Source of the DNA: Trogon surrucura
Lineage: Eukaryota; Chordata; Aves; Trogoniformes; Trogonidae
NCBI GenBank assembly: GCA_020746105.1
Contig: CM036632.1
Location: 1,674,001-1,738,000, forward strand
Length of the DNA stretch: 64,000 bases
Direction: 5' to 3'
Positions 59,381 to 64,000 of the stretch are shown here, piece by piece. Below the pieces are notes generated by a model. That model made no database searches, had not been told where the DNA came from, and was given only the letters and a program-made list of their open reading frames with translations. The translations under genes and the position numbers were made by a program. Position 1 is the stretch's first letter. Each line of letters opens with the position of its first letter.

Positions 59381-59755
59381 TAGCAGCTAGGAAAAAAGAC
59401 TTTCTTTGCTGTGTTATTAGAGGTAGAACGCTGTTGTCGTATTTTGCAAAGTCTGTTCTGATGGTAAAGAAGGAATATGTGTTGGTAATACCTGTAAGCG
59501 GGCTTCTGCGTTGATCTTCTCTGCGTGATTGTATTTTAGATTGTATTAGTAGGGCCTTGGCTTAAGAAAAGTTAGTTCTGCTGAACTCACCCCCTTACAA
59601 GGGAGATGGAAGCTTTCTTCCTTCAGTTTAGAACCTATTTGAAAGAATCAGAAATAACAAACAGTACAAGACAGACCTATTGAGTTTCCACGGTTTTATT
59701 GTCCTTCCTACTCTTGTGTTAGTTCAAAAAATAAAGACTTACTTTGAAATGCTGC
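59381..59755 (+). other. MEIOB: MEIOB 3' UTR
   Basis: Sequence from the stop codon to about 20 bp past AATAAA at 59730-59735, the only canonical signal within 400 bp. The exact cleavage site is inferred. Confidence 0.6.
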
Positions 59756-61049
59756 CCGGGCTTGTGGTGCACCTTGGTGAGTCCAAACACGGAACTCTGG
59801 GCAACTGCAAAGGCTTGGAAATAGCCACAACGTTTGCATGGCTGCTCTTCTTTAAGGCAGACGAAGCCTAATTAGGGCAGAGTAATCAATTACCAAGGAC
59901 CTCTGACAACCAGTCAAGCCGAGACTATAACCAGCAAAGAAAGGATTCTTCTTCACCAGGATAGTTGCTCTTCGCTGACCGGGAAGGACATAGGTATGCA
60001 TATTTTGCCTTTCTTTGTATATCTTTTCCTCTTTTAAAACCAATTTTTGTCCTGACCACTCCTCACCTTCTGAGCACACTTCGAAGAGCGGGAAGACGAG
60101 GCGGCCCTTCTCCTGCGAAGCATTTGCCAGGCTAGCATCACCCTGAGGAAGCCCGACCGCCCCTGGTGCACCTGGTAAAACACCACCGCAGAGAGAAAAC
60201 TACAGAAACGGGCGATTCCGATAAGTGATCCACCAAGATCGCATCCCCCTACTCACGTGAGCAGGAACAAGGGGCTAAAATGAGGTGAAATGGGGTGAGG
60301 TGAAATGCCTGCGTGGTTGTGATTTCTTTTTTACCTTGTGATTTGCAGCATCCTGGACACGGTTGCTCTTCCACAGAGGGGCTGCTCTTTGGGCCGCGGT
60401 CATTTTCTCCGTGAGGCTCCCCGAGTGCGCTTTTTTAGAACAAGGCTTTTCCCAGCAGTTAGTGAGATCTCGCTGAAATAAATGGAAACGTTTAACTTCG
60501 GCGCGAGCGCATACGCACAGGAATAATCCATCTGGCTTCGTTAGAAATTAGTCCTCTGCCACCTTTGAAAATTTTGATGTACGTGAGGGGAGGGGCTTTT
60601 AAATTTTATTTTACGACTTTGTCACTGCTTTGAACTGGAAGAGAGCTCGCTGTCATGCAAACGGGCAGAGAATGTTAGATCAGCTGGAGTTTGGAATCAG
60701 GAAAAGTTACACAGCACGGCTTTTCAACAGCTGGAAATAGTTAACAACTCCAACTGCTGCACTGCGTTGTGTAAGTAATGGCAATTGTCACAGTCCAGAT
60801 TTTTGTTGAAAATACATTTAAATCAGTAAAAGTAAAGACAAGGTTACTGGTGATCTTTACCAACGAGCTTCTTTGCTCGTGATCTTTTATATTATTTTAC
60901 TTTTAGAAGCCAATTGAAAGTTCAGAGAAAAAAAAAAAATCTGCCAAGCATCTGGCAGGCTTCCTGCTGCATGACAGCCCTTTGAGCGGGAGGGAAAGCA
61001 ATCCTCGTTTTAATTTATACGTCTGAAAAACGCACAGAGGAATTGTGAA
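59756..61049. other. Intergenic, between the converging MEIOB and FAHD1 ends
   Basis: Unique AT-rich DNA without recognised exon, repeat or RNA gene. The transcripts of MEIOB and FAHD1 converge on this interval. Confidence 0.6.
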
Positions 61050-61073
61050 ATTAATCTGTAAAGCAAACATCTT

Positions 61074-61079
61074 TTTATT
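61074..61079 (-). terminator. Poly(A) signal, FAHD1
   Basis: TTTATT on the plus strand, which reads AATAAA on the minus strand, 477 bp after the FAHD1 stop. It gives a 3' UTR of about 0.5 kb. Confidence 0.55.
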
Positions 61080-61555
61080 GTAGAATACCGCAAGGAGAGA
61101 AATTCTTTCTGACGGTGCGATTCTTCACTGTTACACACACATTTAATTTTATACAGCATGGGTGAGCTTCAGCTCCTACATGACCATTTTAACGGTTTTC
61201 TTTTTAAGACAACACATTGGCAAAGCCCAAAGCACCGGCAGGAAAGAGTGTGCGCAGTGCCAGCCAGCCCAGCTCCCCTCCCCACCAACAGCTCCAAGGT
61301 TCGCGCTGGGTATGAACCGCCTGGGTTGGGTCGGGCTGCACCTTCAGAGCCTCAGAGGAGGCTGAAGCCTCCACCGAAACGAGGCTGTTTAGTCAAATTC
61401 CTTTGGAGATCGTGGGTTACGCGTCTTTGACGTGTGACAGTCTTAGATGCCAGGGCCGTTGAAGTGTTTAATGTCCAGGTTTGTGTCTCTTCACCAGACG
61501 TTCCCAGAAGAGCCTCTTCCTACACGGGCAGGGTCCCAGCCAGCCAGGCTTCTCG

Positions 61556-62227
61556 TTAGGATCCTCGTGTCTGCTGCGCCACCTTGAACCGCATGGAGAT
61601 GACGTCGGTAATGCCCGCCTCGATCTCGTCGTTGGCCTGCACGGGCCCAACTCCTTTGGGGGACCCTGTCAGAACCAAGTCCCCTTCTTCCAGGGTGACA
61701 ATCTCGCTGATGTAGCTGATCAGGTAAGGGATGGAGAAGATCATGGAGGAGGTCTCCCCTTCCTGCCTCAGCTGCCCGTTCACCTTGAGCCAGATCTTCA
61801 GCTTGTGAGGATCCGGGATCTTCTCCTTGGGCACGAAGTCACTGACCGGGCAGGACGAACTGAAGCCCTTGGCCAAGGTCCAGGGCAGCCCTTTCTTCTT
61901 GCACTCCTCCTGGGTGTCCCTGGCCGTCATGTCCAAGCAGAGGGCGTAACCCGCCACGTGCTCCATGGCCGCCTCCTGCGCCACGGCCCGCGCTCTCCTC
62001 CCGATCACCACCCCCAGCTCCACTTCGTGGTGCAGGTTGCCGCAGTAGTAGGGCCGCACGATGGGCGAGCCTTCGCGCACGTAGGCCGAGGAGGGCTTGA
62101 GGAAGAAGAGGGGCTCCCGCGGCAGGGCGCTCCCCATCTCCTTGGCGTGCTCGGCGTAGTTGCGCCCCACGCACACGATGTTCCTGCCCCACTCCCAGAA
62201 GCGGGAAAGGGGTTTCGAGGAGCTCAT
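61556..62227 (-). CDS. FAHD1: FAHD1, acylpyruvase / oxaloacetate decarboxylase
   Basis: A single-exon gene of 223 residues, the usual FAHD1 length. The enzyme belongs to the fumarylacetoacetate hydrolase superfamily. It hydrolyses acylpyruvates and decarboxylates oxaloacetate in mitochondria. The fold runs through the whole protein. Visible active-site residues are His27 and Glu30 (NYAEHAKE), the Mg2+ ligands Glu68 and Glu70 (HHEVELGVVIG) and Asp99 (CLDMTARD), and Lys120 (TLAKGF). The loop TGSPKGVG has Ser189 where mammals have Thr. I chose the ATG at 62227 because SSSKPLSRFWEWGRNIVCVG aligns with the start of mammalian FAHD1. The frame stays open upstream to another ATG at 62374. It shares a promoter with HAGH and converges with MEIOB. 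All key residues are present. Confidence 0.96.
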   Translation of the reverse strand: MSSSKPLSRFWEWGRNIVCVGRNYAEHAKEMGSALPREPLFFLKPSSAYVREGSPIVRPYYCGNLHHEVELGVVIGRRARAVAQEAAMEHVAGYALCLDMTARDTQEECKKKGLPWTLAKGFSSSCPVSDFVPKEKIPDPHKLKIWLKVNGQLRQEGETSSMIFSIPYLISYISEIVTLEEGDLVLTGSPKGVGPVQANDEIEAGITDVISMRFKVAQQTRGS

Positions 62228-62481
62228 GGCTTCTCCGGCCTCCCGCCTGCCGCCCGTCCTTCCGCCGTCCTTGCCACGCCGGGCCCGGCACCGCCTCCTC
62301 CTCCTCCTCCGGTTTCGCAAATCGGGGAGGGCCGGAGGGGGCCGGCCGGGCGCAGCACCGCCCCCGCCGCACACCGGGCCCGGGGCCGGGCCCTACCGGC
62401 CTCCGCCCGCCTCCCCCGGAGGGGGGGAGCCAAGGTAACGACCGGGCCGGGCCTGGGGCAGCGGGCGGGGCGCGGCGCACC
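62228..62481. promoter_or_regulatory. FAHD1-HAGH divergent CpG-island promoter
   Basis: Only 254 bp separate the two start codons. The interval is very GC- and CpG-rich, lacks a visible TATA box and carries a GC box (CCGCCCCCGCC, 62358-62368). The CpG-rich region continues over both first exons to about 62700. This is the layout of a housekeeping bidirectional promoter, and the same head-to-head pair exists in human. Confidence 0.75.
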
Positions 62482-62554
62482 ATGCTCGGCGGGGGCTGGC
62501 GGGGCCTCGGCACCGCCCTGGCGGCGCTGGGAGCTGGGGCCCTGCTCCGAGCCG
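62482..62554 (+). CDS. HAGH: HAGH first coding exon (hydroxyacylglutathione hydrolase), partial gene
   Basis: Residues 1-24 plus one base (MLGGGWRGLGTALAALGAGA onward), ending at a GTACGT donor. HAGH (glyoxalase II) hydrolyses S-D-lactoylglutathione to D-lactate and glutathione. The first exon of mammalian HAGH encodes a mitochondrial leader, and this peptide is similarly small, hydrophobic and lacks acidic residues. The metallo-beta-lactamase domain with its THxHxDH motif must lie beyond the right edge of the window. Support comes from the ATG context (GCACCATGC), the donor, and the divergent pairing with FAHD1 seen in human. There is no catalytic sequence here to confirm the call. Confidence 0.72.
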
Positions 62555-64000
62555 GTACGTGCGGCGGGCACCGGGGATGCGCCCCGGCGGGAGCGGAGGG
62601 ACCGGGCAGCGCCTCCGCCGGCCCGGGGAGGGGGGGCCCCCTTGCAGCGGGGCCGGGGGAGGTGCGGAGAGACCGGGGAGGGGCCCTGGTGTTCCCCGGT
62701 CCCGCTCAGCCCGGCCTGGCGGCTCCGGAGTTTGATGGCGTTTTATTATTTTTCCCTCGGAGCGCGCCGAGGTTTTTAAGCTGACTCACAGCCCCGAGTA
62801 GGTCGGTGTCTGCTCGGCTGGAGCCTGGCTCTTCCTCTCCTTCGGTGGCTTTTCGCGTCCGTAACCCAGCCGGGAGGGCCTGCGCAGTTTTCTGGCTGCC
62901 CAAGCGCTGGTTATTGCTCTTGGGAGGGGAGACGGGGGCTGGTATTTAAACAGGGTTTGGTGGATGGCACGCTGGGTTGGCAGTGTAAACAAAATCCAAA
63001 ATCCAAGCTGCCGAAGCTCCGCATTCAGTTTAGGGCCTGAATTCTGAAAGCGTCTCCTTGGACTAGAGTTTGAGCTTTAGCTTCACAGCATCTCTGCAAA
63101 GCCTTGCTTAGAGGCATTCTGCATCATTCCAGTTGTAAGACCTGGCCATAACCAGCCAGAATCCATTGGAGTTAACTGCCAGACTTGAAAACTCTTGGGA
63201 AGGAATATGTCCCGCCAAGTAACAGCAGCTCCTGAGCTCCCTGGGATGCGGGGTGGGCGCTGCGCCTTCCCCTGGGCTTTGCTCCGGGTGGCAGCGGGAG
63301 TTGCCCTGCTTTTGGGGACCAGCTGGCTCAGTATTGTGTGGAGCCACAAACTCGCTGGGCACCCGAAAAATGTCTGCGTGGAGAGAGCGTAAAAAGGGAA
63401 CGTCATGTTTCTTCTTAGGAGGCAGCGCAGGGCTGTTTATGTGAGTATGTGTGTGCAGTCATTTCTGAGTGGCAGCCGTGTTTGAAATAGGAATTTTCCA
63501 CTCTTTTCTGTAGTAAAGGCTATGGAGAAAACACATGAAGCACCCCTTTTCTGAGGGAACCTACTTTTTAAAGCTGTGCTGCTGCTGCCTGCTCACCTTC
63601 AGTCTCTGATATGCACGTGCGAACATTAACACTTCCCGTCTGTAAGCCCCTTCCTCTTGGCAACTCAGGCTGCACTAAGGAGCTGTCCCAGCCAGCCAAA
63701 GTGGGCGATCCAAAGCCTGCCGGTGCTCTGCCCTCCCCAGTCCTCCCTGCTTCAGGCAGGTTACACAACCGAGGTTACAAAACTGAGTGAAAATGAAATC
63801 ATTGAGCCCTAATTTTGGAGCAGACCTGCATGCAGTTACAGTGATCTGTGTCAGCTCTGGCCTGGGGCAGGTTTGTTGAGTGGAAGGGGGTCTGCGAGCA
63901 CCCTCCTTGTTCTGGCAGGTGCGAGAGCGTGGCCAGTGCTGAGTGGTGGAGGGGCTGAAAAGGTGCAGCTTAGCTGCAGGTGGGAATTCAGAATGAATTT
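62555..64000 (+). other. HAGH intron 1 (partial)
   Basis: GC-rich near the exon, then ordinary unique DNA to the window end. I see no second exon, repeat or RNA gene. Intron assignment depends on the HAGH call. Confidence 0.6.

Noticed and set aside
61839..62513. 224-codon minus-strand frame overlapping FAHD1
   Set aside because: Alternative-frame shadow of FAHD1 in GC-rich DNA. It is Ala/Arg/Gly-rich without family motifs.
61481..62779. 432-codon plus-strand frame spanning FAHD1
   Set aside because: Antisense shadow of FAHD1 and the CpG island. The real protein is on the minus strand with all active-site residues.
1..64000. CRISPR arrays, operons, phage or plasmid modules, endogenous retroviral LTRs
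   Set aside because: Nothing of the kind was seen. The window is vertebrate nuclear DNA with spliced genes and CR1 LINEs.
1..64000. tRNA or other classical RNA genes
   Set aside because: No convincing B-box with a matching cloverleaf was found by eye. A tRNAscan-SE or Rfam search would be needed to exclude them.

Overview
The window is vertebrate nuclear DNA, most likely from a bird. It holds several 5'-truncated CR1 LINE copies, two of them ending in the ATTCTGTG/ATTCTATG-type octamer repeats typical of CR1. It also holds four recognisable genes in an order known from human 16p13.3. The GC-rich, gene-poor DNA of the first 45 kb would suit an avian microchromosome. The species cannot be named from the sequence.

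Layout. Positions 1-25388 contain no exon I can support. They hold CR1 fragments, homopolymer tracts, GC-rich unique DNA and scattered AT-rich segments that look like conserved non-coding elements. Most of this stretch is probably intron 1 of HS3ST6, because the second, terminal coding exon of that gene lies at 25389-26007 (+) with no first exon upstream in the window. Positions 26008-26400 are its 3' UTR with three poly(A) signals. Positions 26400-46570 are a 20 kb gene-free interval with AT-rich islands and one CpG-dense patch (41208-41503) that belongs to no gene I can see.

A complete MEIOB gene (+) runs from its start codon at 46578 to its stop at 59380. I could assemble 13 coding exons with GT-AG boundaries and consistent phases, giving 477 residues. 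The gene body is clearly more AT-rich than its flanks. FAHD1 (-, 61556-62227) is a single-exon gene lying tail to tail with MEIOB. It shares a CpG-rich divergent promoter of about 250 bp with HAGH (+), whose first coding exon is at 62482-62554 and whose remainder lies beyond the right edge.

Roles. HS3ST6 is a Golgi heparan sulfate 3-O-sulfotransferase. MEIOB is a meiosis-specific single-stranded DNA binding protein. FAHD1 is a mitochondrial acylpyruvase/oxaloacetate decarboxylase. HAGH is glyoxalase II. They do not form one pathway. FAHD1 and HAGH both act in small-metabolite housekeeping and are head to head. I found no new multi-gene system. The points most worth a second look are the non-coding landscape around HS3ST6, the orphan CpG island, the E2F-type site upstream of MEIOB, and the arginine-rich in-frame extension upstream of FAHD1.
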